Of a stretch of 64,000 nt of DNA, positions 33,461 to 42,904 are shown piece by piece. The DNA is from Candidatus Thorarchaeota archaeon (lineage in GTDB: Archaea > Asgardarchaeota > Thorarchaeia > Thorarchaeales > Thorarchaeaceae): contig JAEORN010000046.1 in NCBI GenBank assembly GCA_016840825.1, positions 1 to 64,000 of the forward strand, given 5' to 3'. Below the pieces are notes generated by a model that saw only the letters and a list, made by a program, of their open reading frames with translations, made no database searches and had not been told where the DNA came from. Numbering within the stretch: the first letter of the stretch is position 1; each line of letters opens with the position of its first letter. The position numbers and the translations under genes were made by a program.

Positions 33461-34867
33461 GTGAATCTCATGGATTATGATGTTGCTATTGTCGGGAGTG
33501 GTCCTGCGGGAATATTTTGCGCGCTCGAACTTCTAAAGCATAAACAAGATCTCAAAGTAGTTCTAATTGAGAAAGGGAAGAGTATTGAATACCGGAATTG
33601 TCCGAATTCTGTAGCGGCTCGTGGATGCACAAAATGCAATCCTTGCGCCATTTTAGCTGGATGGGGAGGAGCTGGTGCATTTTCCGATGGTAAACTAACT
33701 ATTTCCACGAGAGTTGGTGGTTGGCTTGATGAAATACTTGGGGAGAAGAAGCTCATTGATCTGATTCACTACGTAGATAGTCAGTATTTGCAATATGGGG
33801 CACCCGTAAAAATATTCGGAGATAATGGTGATGCAGTTGAAGAACTCTCACGAAAGGCAGCATTGGTTGGTTTAGAATTAATACCTCAGAAAATTCGGCA
33901 TATGGGTCGAGAAGGCTGTATTGATGTTATGGGAGGGATGTATGGTCAAATCAAAGAGCTTGCTGAGGTTAGATTCCAAACCGAAGCAAAGGACATCCAT
34001 GTTGATGGTGAGATGGTTAGTGGTTTGGAAACGAATGGAGGTACATTCATATCTGCAAGGTATGTTGTTGCCGCTCCTGGCCGTGTAGGGAACAAGTGGT
34101 TATCTGAACAAGCCCAAAGGCTCTCTCTACATACTGAGAATAACTATGTTGATATCGGACTTAGAGTGGAAATTCCTGAGCCTGTAATGGCTGAAATCGC
34201 TGAGAAGTTGTATGAACCAAAGCTGATCTACTATTCGAAACGATTTGATGATAAAGTACGAGTTTTCTGCTTCAATCCAGGAGGTGTTGTTACCAGTGAG
34301 TATTACGATGAGATACTCACTGTAAATGGGCAATCATTTGCCCATCATAAAACTCCAAACACAAATTTCGCATTGCTTGTTTCAACCAAGTTTACAGCTC
34401 CATTCAATTCCCCAATATCCTATGGACAATCAATAGCTCGTCTTGCGAACATGCTTGGTGATGGTGTCTTGGTTCAAAGGTTGGCAGATCTGAGAAGAGG
34501 AAAAAGGAGTACCGAAGACCGAATAGCTAGAAGTCCGATAAAACCCACCTTACCTAGTGCTGCTCCTGGAGACCTAAGTTTTGCTTTGCCCTACAGACAT
34601 CTAACATCCATCATGGAAATGCTGGAGGCTCTTGACAATCTTTGGCCTGGAGTGGCTAGTGATGGCACATTACTCTATGGCGTAGAAGTGAAGTTCTATT
34701 CATCCCGTCTGCGGCTAAATGAAAATCTTGAAACTGCAATAGGAAATCTCTATGCTGCTGGCGACGGAGCAGGAGTGACTCGAGGTCTCATGCAAGCGTC
34801 TGTTTCAGGAGTCGTAATTGCACGAGACATTCTCAGAAAAGAAGGTATAGCTGTTTCCGAAACATAG
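33461..34867 (+). CDS. FAD-dependent dehydrogenase (COG2509-type)
   Basis: The Rossmann FAD motif is at the N-terminus (YDVAIVGSGPAGIFCALELL). A conserved cysteine region follows (YRNCPNSVAARGCTKCNPC), with GWGGAGAFSDGKLT near residue 70, and NLYAAGDGAGVTRGLMQASV closes the FAD fold near the C-terminus. This is the layout of the widely distributed, uncharacterised FAD-dependent dehydrogenases of COG2509. The GTG at 33461 or the ATG three codons later could initiate. It appears monocistronic and ends just before the hsp20 promoter. Confidence 0.85.
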   Translation: MNLMDYDVAIVGSGPAGIFCALELLKHKQDLKVVLIEKGKSIEYRNCPNSVAARGCTKCNPCAILAGWGGAGAFSDGKLTISTRVGGWLDEILGEKKLIDLIHYVDSQYLQYGAPVKIFGDNGDAVEELSRKAALVGLELIPQKIRHMGREGCIDVMGGMYGQIKELAEVRFQTEAKDIHVDGEMVSGLETNGGTFISARYVVAAPGRVGNKWLSEQAQRLSLHTENNYVDIGLRVEIPEPVMAEIAEKLYEPKLIYYSKRFDDKVRVFCFNPGGVVTSEYYDEILTVNGQSFAHHKTPNTNFALLVSTKFTAPFNSPISYGQSIARLANMLGDGVLVQRLADLRRGKRSTEDRIARSPIKPTLPSAAPGDLSFALPYRHLTSIMEMLEALDNLWPGVASDGTLLYGVEVKFYSSRLRLNENLETAIGNLYAAGDGAGVTRGLMQASVSGVVIARDILRKEGIAVSET

Positions 34868-34884
34868 TTATCCCCTTCATAAAC

Positions 34885-34934
34885 CTTATATACCAAATGG
34901 TCACTAGTTACTAGTGTACAACTGGTCACTAGTT
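34885..34934 (+). promoter_or_regulatory. hsp20-cdc48 promoter with two palindromic operators
   Basis: A TATA box (CTTATATA) lies at 34885-34892. Downstream are two 15-base palindromes with 7-base arms: CACTAGT-T-ACTAGTG at 34902-34916 (perfect) and AACTGGT-C-ACTAGTT at 34920-34934 (one mismatch). Their centres are 18 bases apart and both overlap the expected start of transcription (about 34915). GGTCACTAGTT also repeats at 34899 and 34924. This geometry fits a dimeric repressor of a heat-shock operon, comparable in principle to archaeal Phr. Confidence 0.62.
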
Positions 34935-34960
34935 GTGATAGGTTGACATCACTGGAGAAA

Positions 34961-35020
34961 GGGAGCCAAATCAGTGACTCCAAGGGCGACCTACTGTCGC
35001 CCTGGGCTCCCCGACAGGTG
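34961..35020 (+). promoter_or_regulatory. Structured leader of the hsp20 mRNA
   Basis: The leader can fold into an outer stem (GGGAGCC at 34961-34967 with GGCTCCC at 35005-35011) and an inner stem (AGGGCGAC at 34983-34990 with GTCGCCCT at 34996-35003). An alternative pairing joins CTGTCG (34994-34999) to CGACAG (35012-35017), which reaches into the Shine-Dalgarno AGGTG at 35016-35020. The two folds exclude each other, so a temperature-sensitive or other switch is conceivable. Confidence 0.45.
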
Positions 35021-35027
35021 AATAATT

Positions 35028-35444
35028 ATGATTGACGATGACTTTGATAATCTAGTGCGAAACATGTTTGAGAGGTTCTTCGGGGGTTCATTAAGATTGA
35101 ACCCTCAGGATTCAAGAATCCAAATCGAATTTGATCAAAATGGTTCCCTATCGCCTATTGTCGAAGCAGACAATGGAACCTTTGTTGATACAATGGAATT
35201 TGAGAATGAAATATTAGTGGTAATAGAATCAAGGGAGAAAATCGACTATCCTGAAGCACGAATCAAAGATGGACATATCGAATTAAAGATAAATCCTGAA
35301 TCTAATGATACTGTAAACATCGAAATTCCCTCGATAGTTGATCCTGAGAAATCAGAAATTTCTTTCAATAACGGAGTCATCGAGATCAGATTAGTGAAAA
35401 CTGATGGGATACAAAAAGAGGGTGTTTTGAAACACAGAATTTGA
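35028..35444 (+). CDS. hsp20: Hsp20/alpha-crystallin-type small heat-shock protein
   Basis: This 138-residue protein has an N-terminal segment with NLVRNMFERFFGGS. An alpha-crystallin domain follows (NEILVVIESREKIDYPEARI, LKINPES, VNIEIPSIVDPEKSEISFNN, and GVIEIRL). It lacks the extended IxI-tail motif of some family members. It starts at ATG with AGGTG upstream, behind a structured leader. It is 12 bases upstream of the Cdc48 gene, forming a proteostasis operon. Confidence 0.85.
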   Translation: MIDDDFDNLVRNMFERFFGGSLRLNPQDSRIQIEFDQNGSLSPIVEADNGTFVDTMEFENEILVVIESREKIDYPEARIKDGHIELKINPESNDTVNIEIPSIVDPEKSEISFNNGVIEIRLVKTDGIQKEGVLKHRI

Positions 35445-35456
35445 TTGGGGTGAGCA

Positions 35457-37649
35457 ATGTTGACTGATGATGTAATCAAGCTAAAAGTAGCGGCAGCGAT
35501 GCCTAAGGATCAAGGGCGAGGCATTGTAAGGCTAAATTCAGATGTTAGAAATCAACTAGGCATTAGGTCTGGCGATTATGTATTATTAAAAGGACAAAAG
35601 GAAACCGTTGCCATCGCATGGCCAGGACTTCAGGAGGATGAGGTTCTTGATATGGTCAGAATGGATGGTCTAATCCGAACGAATTCTGGAGTCAGATTAG
35701 GAGAAGTTGTGGAAGTTCAGAAAATCGACCTTCCTGAGGGACAAAAGATCACATTAGCTCCCAGCCAACCATTACGATTCCAAGCAGGTTTCAGTGAGTT
35801 TGTGAAACAGCAAATCATCAATAAGCCATTGACACGAGGAGATACAATTCTCATCTCTTCTATAGGTCAAGGACTACAATTTACAGTAACTGCTGCCAGT
35901 CCCGGAAAACATGTCCGCGTGACTCCTAATACTCAGGTAGAACTAAGGAGTGAACCTGCGAAACCTGAGGATATCTCTGTTCCACAGGTGTCATATGAGG
36001 ATATAGGTGGACTAGGCAAGGAACTCCAACGTATTCGAGAAATGATCGAATTACCTATGAAGTCTCCAGAGCTTTTCAAGCGCCTTGGAATTACCCCTCC
36101 AAAAGGTGTTCTGTTGCATGGCCCTCCTGGCACTGGAAAAACCTTGATTGCCAAAGCAGTAGCAAATGAATCTGGAGCCAACTTCAAGGTCATCAATGGA
36201 CCAGAGATCATGTCAAAGTTCTATGGTGAATCTGAAGGAAAACTCCGTGAGGCATTCGAGGAAGCTGAGAAGAATGCTCCGAGTATAATCTTCATTGATG
36301 AAATAGATAGCATTGCTCCAAAGAGAGCTGATGTGACCGGAGAGGTTGAGAGAAGAGTAGTGGCGCAATTGTTGGCACTAATGGACGGACTTGCAGGACG
36401 AGGACAAGTAATCGTCATTGGAGCAACAAATCGAGTTGATGACGTAGATGAAGCACTCAGACGCCCTGGTAGATTCGATAGAGAGATTGAAATTGGCGTG
36501 CCAGATAAGAAAGGAAGACTTGAGATATTGCAGATTCATACTAGATCAATGCCTTTGGAAAAAGAAGTAGACTTGAAGAAGCTCGCTTCAATCACTCATG
36601 GATTTGTGGGAGCTGATCTAGCAGCTCTTGCTCGAGAAGCTGCAATGCAAACATTACGTAGAGCTCTGCCCCATGTCGATCCGGAAAGTGGCGATATCCC
36701 TCAAGACATCCTACAAAATCTCTTCGTTACACAATATGATTTTGAATCCGCCCTCAATGAGGTTTCACCCTCTGCATTAAGAGAGGTATTAGTTGAGAAA
36801 CCCAATGTAAAATGGGAGGATGTTGGTGGACTAGAGGGAGTCAAAGCAAAATTAAGAGAAGCAGTTGAAGCTCCTCTGAAACATCCTGAAGTCTTCTCTG
36901 AGATGGGAATCCGAGCACCTAAGGGAGTCCTACTATTTGGTCCGCCTGGAACCGGAAAGACCATGCTTGCGAAAGCTGTTGCGACCGAAAGTGAAGCGAA
37001 TTTCATCTCCATACGTGGCCCTGAGATTTTCAACAAGTATGTTGGAGAATCTGAGAAAGCTGTGAGAGAGATCTTCAAGAAGGCAAGACAAACGGCTCCT
37101 TGTATTCTCTTCTTTGATGAGATTGATGCAATAATGAGTTCACGTTCAGATCGCGATGATACAGGAGTAAGCAAGCGAATTGTGAATCAATTTCTAGCTG
37201 AACTTGATGGGATGCAAAGTCTACAGAATGTTCTGGTGATTGGCGCAACTAACCGTGCTGATATCCTTGATCCTGCAGTATTAAGACCAGGACGGTTCGA
37301 TTCTGTTGTATTCGTACCACCCCCTGATGTGGAAGCTAGGAAAGAGATACTAAGAGTCCATACAAAGAATATGCCGCTGGGACCTAATGTGGATCTTGAT
37401 CAATTGGCTGAGATGACAGAAGGATTCTCAGGTGCAGACATTGAAGGCTTAACCCGAGAAGCCGCCATGGCTGCTGTCAGAGAAGATTGGAAAACTAAAC
37501 CAGTGACAATGGAACACTTCAAACTGGCCATGAAGGAAATACGACCTACAATATCTGAGGAAGATGCAAAGCGGTTCATGGCCATGGCAGAGAGTGTACT
37601 AAAACGTCAACCTCAGCGAAAGGATGAGGTCTTGCCTCAATATATGTAG
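35457..37649 (+). CDS. cdc48: Cdc48/VAT AAA+ ATPase (p97 homologue)
   Basis: This 730-residue protein has an N-domain (residues ~1-185) of the VAT/Cdc48 type and two AAA+ modules. Walker A GPPGTGKT occurs near residues 222 and 495, Walker B IIFIDEID near 276 and [10 protein letters not shown] near 550. Arginine fingers and sensor regions ([40 protein letters not shown]) are intact. It unfolds ubiquitin- or SAMP-tagged and misfolded proteins, often feeding the proteasome. It is in an operon with hsp20. A C-terminal extension after the second module is short, ending QYM. Confidence 0.95.
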   Translation: MLTDDVIKLKVAAAMPKDQGRGIVRLNSDVRNQLGIRSGDYVLLKGQKETVAIAWPGLQEDEVLDMVRMDGLIRTNSGVRLGEVVEVQKIDLPEGQKITLAPSQPLRFQAGFSEFVKQQIINKPLTRGDTILISSIGQGLQFTVTAASPGKHVRVTPNTQVELRSEPAKPEDISVPQVSYEDIGGLGKELQRIREMIELPMKSPELFKRLGITPPKGVLLHGPPGTGKTLIAKAVANESGANFKVINGPEIMSKFYGESEGKLREAFEEAEKNAPSIIFIDEIDSIAPKRADVTGEVERRVVAQLLALMDGLAGRGQVIVIGATNRVDDVDEALRRPGRFDREIEIGVPDKKGRLEILQIHTRSMPLEKEVDLKKLASITHGFVGADLAALAREAAMQTLRRALPHVDPESGDIPQDILQNLFVTQYDFESALNEVSPSALREVLVEKPNVKWEDVGGLEGVKAKLREAVEAPLKHPEVFSEMGIRAPKGVLLFGPPGTGKTMLAKAVATESEANFISIRGPEIFNKYVGESEKAVREIFKKARQTAPCILFFDEIDAIMSSRSDRDDTGVSKRIVNQFLAELDGMQSLQNVLVIGATNRADILDPAVLRPGRFDSVVFVPPPDVEARKEILRVHTKNMPLGPNVDLDQLAEMTEGFSGADIEGLTREAAMAAVREDWKTKPVTMEHFKLAMKEIRPTISEEDAKRFMAMAESVLKRQPQRKDEVLPQYM

Positions 37650-37663
37650 GAAGATTTGAAACC

Positions 37664-37710
37664 CAAGACCCGTTAACGGATAGAGCACATCTCTTCAGAA
37701 ACGGGTCTTG
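37664..37710 (+). terminator. Hairpin after cdc48
   Basis: CAAGACCCGTT at 37664-37674 is perfectly complementary to AACGGGTCTTG at 37700-37710, giving an 11-base stem with a 25-base loop. It lies 15 bases past the cdc48 stop. A pyrimidine-rich stretch (CTCCCTCTGTTCTCTTC) follows, consistent with termination or 3'-end protection of the operon transcript. Confidence 0.5.
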
Positions 37711-37879
37711 CACTCCCTCTGTTCTCTTCAAACAGTGATTTCAATTCAATCGTTCTGCTTGTTGTACCTTATTCAATATTCAAAAATGAGCTTCAGACTT
37801 ATCAGGAAATTGAATCAATTACATTCACGATATGCTTTTCAGGGAAAAGAAAAGAAGGACTCAGTAGTGAGGCGCTGAT

Positions 37880-38740
37880 ATGTCTGGTTTCTATCCAATA
37901 TCTCCTACAGTAATGATTACCAATACGAGCTACTCAGCACAGGCTGGTGTTATGGATGAGATGTGGGCCTGTCGAGTTATTAGAGGTAAGAAGATTCTAG
38001 CAGAAAAAACAATGCCTGAACTGAGTTTAGATAATTACGTTGGAGTTATTTATGGACATATTCGAGTCGAAGGTTTGAGCCGACATGCAGTAGCAATGTG
38101 TGCTGGAAGGTTGATGCAGTTTTCAAGGCAGTATCAAACGTCCGGAATTGCACCGAATTATGAGGTTCCAGACCTCTATTACGATGATGGCGAGTCATAC
38201 GTTGAGGTAGGATCTTCTTCTAATGAAGAAAGCACAGTTGCTACAACAGAATCGAAGGAGCTACCTCATGCTCCTGTTGGTCATCTTCCTACAATTACAC
38301 CGCAAGCTGGAAAGAATGCTTGGAAAGTAATTGCTGAAGCTCACGGTGCAGCAATCTGTCAATTAGCTGCATACGGAGCGACTCTTCCAGCAGGACATCT
38401 TACGACCATGTTTGAACAACTTGCAGATGAGCTTGTACATATGTGGATAGACTCCGAAGACCCAATCATACTTCCAATTCGATTTGGTGAACTCATTTAC
38501 AGTTGTTCAGGAGATAGTCAACTTCCAAAGACTGGTACGCTTAATGTTTCCATTGAAACCCAAGGCTGTGAGCTACTAAAGATGGCACGAATTATTGACC
38601 CGAATGGCGATAGATTGCCTGCAGGATATCCATGTGCATTTCATGAGATGATTGCGCAGAAGGTCGCTCAGGTCACAGATTTGAAGATTGGTGTCAACAC
38701 CTCATCAACTGGTTGTATTGTGACTATGTCAATTGAGTAG
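37880..38740 (+). CDS. Protein of unknown function with possible V4R-like C-terminus
   Basis: This 286-residue soluble protein is in two parts joined by an S/T/E-rich linker (~residues 110-140). The C-terminal part (GYPCAFHEMIAQKVAQVT, then STGCIVTMSIE) is patterned like V4R ligand-binding domains, but the similarity is weak. A TATA-like element is not obvious. I do not recognise the family. Confidence 0.45.
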   Translation: MSGFYPISPTVMITNTSYSAQAGVMDEMWACRVIRGKKILAEKTMPELSLDNYVGVIYGHIRVEGLSRHAVAMCAGRLMQFSRQYQTSGIAPNYEVPDLYYDDGESYVEVGSSSNEESTVATTESKELPHAPVGHLPTITPQAGKNAWKVIAEAHGAAICQLAAYGATLPAGHLTTMFEQLADELVHMWIDSEDPIILPIRFGELIYSCSGDSQLPKTGTLNVSIETQGCELLKMARIIDPNGDRLPAGYPCAFHEMIAQKVAQVTDLKIGVNTSSTGCIVTMSIE

Positions 38741-38842
38741 ACTTGTATTGAATGCTCGCGCAATAATCTTAAATCACTCCCAGCATATTGGGGAGTAGTG
38801 TACTGAAAAGAAAATTACCTTTTCAGTCAGGGAGATCTCAAT

Positions 38843-39121
38843 ATGTCATATCTAACGTGGCGAGAATATGTTCGCTCAGGACCAATATGTCTAGGCGTAA
38901 TTCTGATCATTGTTGGTGCTATCTATGTATTAGCAGCTACAACATTTGGTCTGGTCGTCGTAGCCGGATATGATACCATTATCGGTGCTATACTTGCCGT
39001 AGTTGGTGTCATTTTCGTAGTATGTGGATTCTTCTTCACACAGAAGAAACGTGACTCGGTGCTTACTCCAGTCAGTACCAAGATGGATGACACACCTCCA
39101 CCTCCACCTCCGCCAGACTAA
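38843..39121 (+). CDS. Small two-helix membrane protein with polyproline tail
   Basis: This is a 92-residue protein. Two hydrophobic segments (GVILIIVGAIYVLAATTFGL and GAILAVVGVIFVVCGFFFT) are followed by a basic QKKR stop-transfer and a tail ending in seven prolines. Polyproline tails of this sort can bind SH3-, WW- or profilin-like partners; this is inference. GGGAG lies upstream of the ATG. No family is assigned. Confidence 0.6.
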   Translation: MSYLTWREYVRSGPICLGVILIIVGAIYVLAATTFGLVVVAGYDTIIGAILAVVGVIFVVCGFFFTQKKRDSVLTPVSTKMDDTPPPPPPPD

Positions 39122-39295
39122 TTTCGTCTAGGATTATATATACAAGTGTGAGTCATATCGGGTCGAAAGGCACTAAATGGCTCACAGTTCTCTTCTTTTC
39201 TTACTCTTGTTGGATTCTACTTCATCCGCCAAATCCTAATATGTGAGGAGGACAGTTTCTTTCATAATATTGGATTAGGAAAGGGTCTGAACTCA

Positions 39296-39586
39296 ATGAC
39301 GTTTCTAGAATATCGCGATAGCCAATTTTATGAATGCGCAGGACAACCTGCCACTGAAATCAATTTGAAAGTGGACGATTCACAGAAGAAGCTCATACTG
39401 AACGTTCCTGGTGGGGTTAGCATGATCCAAAGAAGGTCTGCTGAGAGAGCTGCACGAGGAATCTCCAAGGCCGGCTACAAAAGTAAAAGTGGAGCAACCT
39501 TGGGTAGAGGATATGAGCTAGTGATCGAGGGGCATGGCGGAAGTCTTCCTGATAGACTAAAGCATTCACCTCGTGAAGTCTATTAA
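39296..39586 (+). CDS. Small basic protein of unknown function (96 aa)
   Basis: The first half is strand-rich (EINLKVDDSQKKLILNVPGG). The second half has a basic helix (MIQRRSAERAARGISKAGYK) and a final strand (RGYELVIEG). It could bind nucleic acid, but no family is recognised. A TATATATA-like stretch lies far upstream (39134-39142). Confidence 0.5.
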   Translation: MTFLEYRDSQFYECAGQPATEINLKVDDSQKKLILNVPGGVSMIQRRSAERAARGISKAGYKSKSGATLGRGYELVIEGHGGSLPDRLKHSPREVY

Positions 39587-39682
39587 CTCACTTTGAATAA
39601 AGTATACACGCATTCGGTTACCGCCGAAAAAGAGAAATCTTTAGTCGGCTTTAGGCACTAATCCGGAGAGGAGACTAATCTT

Positions 39683-41458
39683 ATGTCAGAGGAAGACATC
39701 AGGCGAATGGTCGAGGAAGCGACTAAGGAAGCAATGAAGCAGTCATTCACAGAAGCTGGACATAAGTTTCTTGAGGCTGCTCGAGCCAGTGAACAAAAAG
39801 GAGACTTTTCCAAGGTTGAGACTCTGCAACGTCAAGCTGCAGAGAATTTCTGGAAAGCTGCAAACGAATATAGAGCATCTAAGAGTTTCAAAGCGGCATC
39901 ATTGAATATGTGCATGGCTGGTGATGTTTATTCTGAACTAGCTGAAGTTGAGAATGCACTTAGAGCCTATGAACAGGGAGCTGAAGACCTTTACAGTGCT
40001 TCAACTGAACATCTCATGTGGAATGAGGATGCTGAAACCAAGAAAGGTACTGCTCTAGCAATCACAGGTAGTATGATTTACCTGATGATTGGTAAGGAAT
40101 CCGAAGCATTCTCAAAAGCAAGGAAATTCGCAGCAGAGAATGCCTCCAAACTAAGGTTTCCTGGAGTTGTACGCCTGAGTCAGATACCGCAAATGCTTGA
40201 GAGTGCCATCAATGCAATGGATCTTTCTGCTTTCGCTGAGGCAGAAACTGCAGCTGTAACAGAATTGAAAGCTTCTCTTGCTGGTGCAAAAGCACAGGAA
40301 TTTGCTCAATATGTCGACAAGGGAGTAGAAATGGTAAGAGAAATCCTGCGTGGCAAACTAAAGGTCCCTAAGATTTCTTCTCAACTTGAACTTCCTGTTG
40401 ATATGACATTCAAAGAGGATTTTGAGATTCGAGCTGTAGTTGAGAACAAAGGTGATGGGCCTGCAAGTAATGTTAAAGTCGAATGGCATCTTGATGATGG
40501 GTTGAGGTTAATCTCTGGCGATTTGAAATCTGATGTTGGGACTATCCCTCCTGGTGAAACAAGATTCTTCACTTTGACAGCTCGTTCAAGCGAAGATATG
40601 ATGGGTATGAAGGAATTCTCAGTAGTTCTGAGAGGTAACTATGCTGATGACCTGAGAACAGAATACTCTCTTCAAGCCGGTCCAGGAACATTCGTGCTAA
40701 AAGATTTCAAAGAAACTGAAAAGCTGCTCCAAGATGTAGACGTAACTGAGGGACGAGTAAGTATCCTTTATCCCTCAATCGATGGTTCTGCTTTAGAATC
40801 AGAGCCCCTATTACAAATCGCTTCTTCTCTTGAAGCTTCGTTAAGCACTGCAAGAAAGGAAATAAACAAGAAAGAGTTAGAGTCCGCAAAAGCAAGGATT
40901 GCAATAGTGAATGCCTTAGTTGACACAATCGATCGACTACTTGGTGACAACGAACTTCTATCAAAGATAGAAGAATCGCGAGAAGCTCAAAAAGTTGAAT
41001 TTGCTAAGAGAAAAGTTGAATCATTGAGCAGTACAATATCGCAATCATTTGATTCGGAAATCAATCATTTGGATAATGAGAACAACTCATTGCTTATGAA
41101 ATGGGATGAAAAGCAATCCAAGAAGAAGAGAGTTCAAGGCGCAATCGCTGACTTGAAAGAAAAGGTATCCGGAATCATCCGAGAAATTGAATCAGTGCAT
41201 GATTCTATCCCGATGGCGTCTCCTGAAGATGATATCAAGCTCGCTGAAACCAGAACAAAGATCCGGACAACTATGGACTCCTTGAAATCTTCTCTTATCG
41301 CCCTAAGATATGATGTCGAAGCAGTCGCTGCTGATGATACACTTGTGATTCCAATTAAACCTGATATTCATCCTGAGGTTGAAAAAACCAAACGTGTTGT
41401 TGAATCACTTAAGGAATCTCTAGTGAAGACTATCAATAGTGACCTTAATGAAATGTAG
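39683..41458 (+). CDS. TPR/SNAP-like solenoid plus Ig-like domain plus coiled-coil protein
   Basis: Residues ~15-200 are TPR-like helical hairpins (AGHKFLEAARASEQKGDFSK, AAENFWKAANEYRASKSFKA and AGDVYSELAEVENALRAYEQ) of the kind seen in alpha-SNAP. Residues ~235-345 form an Ig-like beta-sandwich of the CARDB/adaptin-ear type (VDMTFKEDFEIRAVVENKGD, GTIPPGETRFFTLTARSS). The remaining ~240 residues are coiled coil. No signal peptide is present, so the protein is cytosolic. The combination suggests a scaffold; a trafficking role is speculation. It has its own promoter region and ends before a strong terminator. Confidence 0.65.
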   Translation: MSEEDIRRMVEEATKEAMKQSFTEAGHKFLEAARASEQKGDFSKVETLQRQAAENFWKAANEYRASKSFKAASLNMCMAGDVYSELAEVENALRAYEQGAEDLYSASTEHLMWNEDAETKKGTALAITGSMIYLMIGKESEAFSKARKFAAENASKLRFPGVVRLSQIPQMLESAINAMDLSAFAEAETAAVTELKASLAGAKAQEFAQYVDKGVEMVREILRGKLKVPKISSQLELPVDMTFKEDFEIRAVVENKGDGPASNVKVEWHLDDGLRLISGDLKSDVGTIPPGETRFFTLTARSSEDMMGMKEFSVVLRGNYADDLRTEYSLQAGPGTFVLKDFKETEKLLQDVDVTEGRVSILYPSIDGSALESEPLLQIASSLEASLSTARKEINKKELESAKARIAIVNALVDTIDRLLGDNELLSKIEESREAQKVEFAKRKVESLSSTISQSFDSEINHLDNENNSLLMKWDEKQSKKKRVQGAIADLKEKVSGIIREIESVHDSIPMASPEDDIKLAETRTKIRTTMDSLKSSLIALRYDVEAVAADDTLVIPIKPDIHPEVEKTKRVVESLKESLVKTINSDLNEM

Positions 41459-41483
41459 TTCGTCAAAAAAAAGAAATGAGAGG

Positions 41484-41506
41484 AGCTGATATCAAAAGTA
41501 TCAGCT
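41484..41506. terminator. Bidirectional terminator hairpin
   Basis: AGCTGATA at 41484-41491 pairs perfectly with TATCAGCT at 41499-41506 around a 7-base loop. A nine-base A run (41465-41473), which reads as U on the minus-strand transcript, lies on one side and TTCTCAGTTT on the other. It sits between convergent genes. Confidence 0.6.
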
Positions 41507-41518
41507 GATGTTCTCAGT

Positions 41519-42892
41519 TTATTCAGTTTTTAGAATTCTGTCCATTCTTCCCGTAAGTGCAAGCCACATTGAGAAGTAACTGAAGAATACAGCTCCATAT
41601 CCCCAATCAAGACCCGGTAGTCCTAGCACAATTGGAGGTATTCTTGATAGGAAATACAAGAATATACCAAGAGCCAGTCCAAAAGGTCTGTATCTTCTTG
41701 GAGCATTGTTTTTCCTCATTCTATTCCATACACCTAGGAATACAAACGCCGGTAGGAGTAGAATACCAATGAGTGGGATAATCAGATACCAAAGAGAAAG
41801 GAACGCCTGTCCAATACTTCCAGGGTAGGCCTGCATCAATAGTATCGCTATTGGCATGTAGACCAAAACTGGAACTAATGAAACAGTTTTCTTGCCTGTA
41901 GCGTATATCGCAGACACTCCAAGAAAAGATAGAGCTAGTCCTGATGCAATCAGTTCTATGTATGATCCCATTGTGTGATCTGATATTCCAAAGGTCCCAA
42001 GAGTACCAATAATCTGTGCATCCGCTAGTAGGAAAAGTGCAGCAGCCATTACGAGAGTAGGGATTTGCTTTGATTCCGTATACCTTCCATAAAGGTATGC
42101 TGCAGTTCCAGCTGAAAATGCTGCAGCTAATGCACTTAGCACTGATATAACAAGAACTTCAAACGAATATGCTATTCCTGCTTCTTGAAGACTTGCTAAA
42201 ATCATTGCAGGACCTGAAAAGCTACTTCCATACCCAATTAGCTCAAAGGTTATCCTTTGATCAGGTCTTAAGAAAGTGAATGCCACCATTGCTGGTCCCA
42301 TCAAGAGGAAGAATAGGAATGCAATCTCTAGATTTCCGGATACCAAATCGAAGTATAGCGCAGGTAATCCCAAAATCTGTATTAGAAGTGTGAATGCTAA
42401 TGCAACACTTGTACTTCTTCTTGTTTCTCTGGCTATATAGATGAATATTGAGCTGACGAAAATCAAGATTCCTGCAGGGAATACTACTCCGATGATGAGT
42501 ATAATATCCATCTGATCAGGGAAGAGAATCGCAAGATAGAACAATACCGCAGTAATCCCAAATGTTGAGATAGGTACTGCATAGAGTCTTCTTGAGTTCA
42601 AGATCATCGCAGCTGCAATGCTCAACATAATAACTTCAAATGCAAGTCCTACATAGAAGAATAGGTACGCATCAAATAGAAGGTTTATGTTTGTAATCTC
42701 TTCGATGTATGTTCCAAAAGCCCCAATAGCGTAGACAATTAAGCCTACTGCAACAACATACAGTGGTCTGAATGCCCTTCTAGACTCAGCATCAAGCTCA
42801 GCAGATTTATTTCTGCTATACCAGATGACTGTCAGGGCTGCCACTAGTGTTGCCAATCCCAAGTATAGTTGTGCCATATCGTATAATCCCAT
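41519..42892 (-). CDS. Polytopic membrane protein (~14 segments) of the GTPase operon
   Basis: The protein has about 13-14 evenly spread hydrophobic helices and short loops. I see no catalytic motif and no transporter signature. It could be a receptor-like or scramblase-like protein. It is the last gene of the small-GTPase operon. GGGTG at 42900-42904 precedes the ATG at 42892, which I prefer over the GTG three codons earlier. Confidence 0.55.
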   Translation of the reverse strand: MGLYDMAQLYLGLATLVAALTVIWYSRNKSAELDAESRRAFRPLYVVAVGLIVYAIGAFGTYIEEITNINLLFDAYLFFYVGLAFEVIMLSIAAAMILNSRRLYAVPISTFGITAVLFYLAILFPDQMDIILIIGVVFPAGILIFVSSIFIYIARETRRSTSVALAFTLLIQILGLPALYFDLVSGNLEIAFLFFLLMGPAMVAFTFLRPDQRITFELIGYGSSFSGPAMILASLQEAGIAYSFEVLVISVLSALAAAFSAGTAAYLYGRYTESKQIPTLVMAAALFLLADAQIIGTLGTFGISDHTMGSYIELIASGLALSFLGVSAIYATGKKTVSLVPVLVYMPIAILLMQAYPGSIGQAFLSLWYLIIPLIGILLLPAFVFLGVWNRMRKNNAPRRYRPFGLALGIFLYFLSRIPPIVLGLPGLDWGYGAVFFSYFSMWLALTGRMDRILKTE

Positions 42893-42904
42893 AGGTAACA
42901 CACC

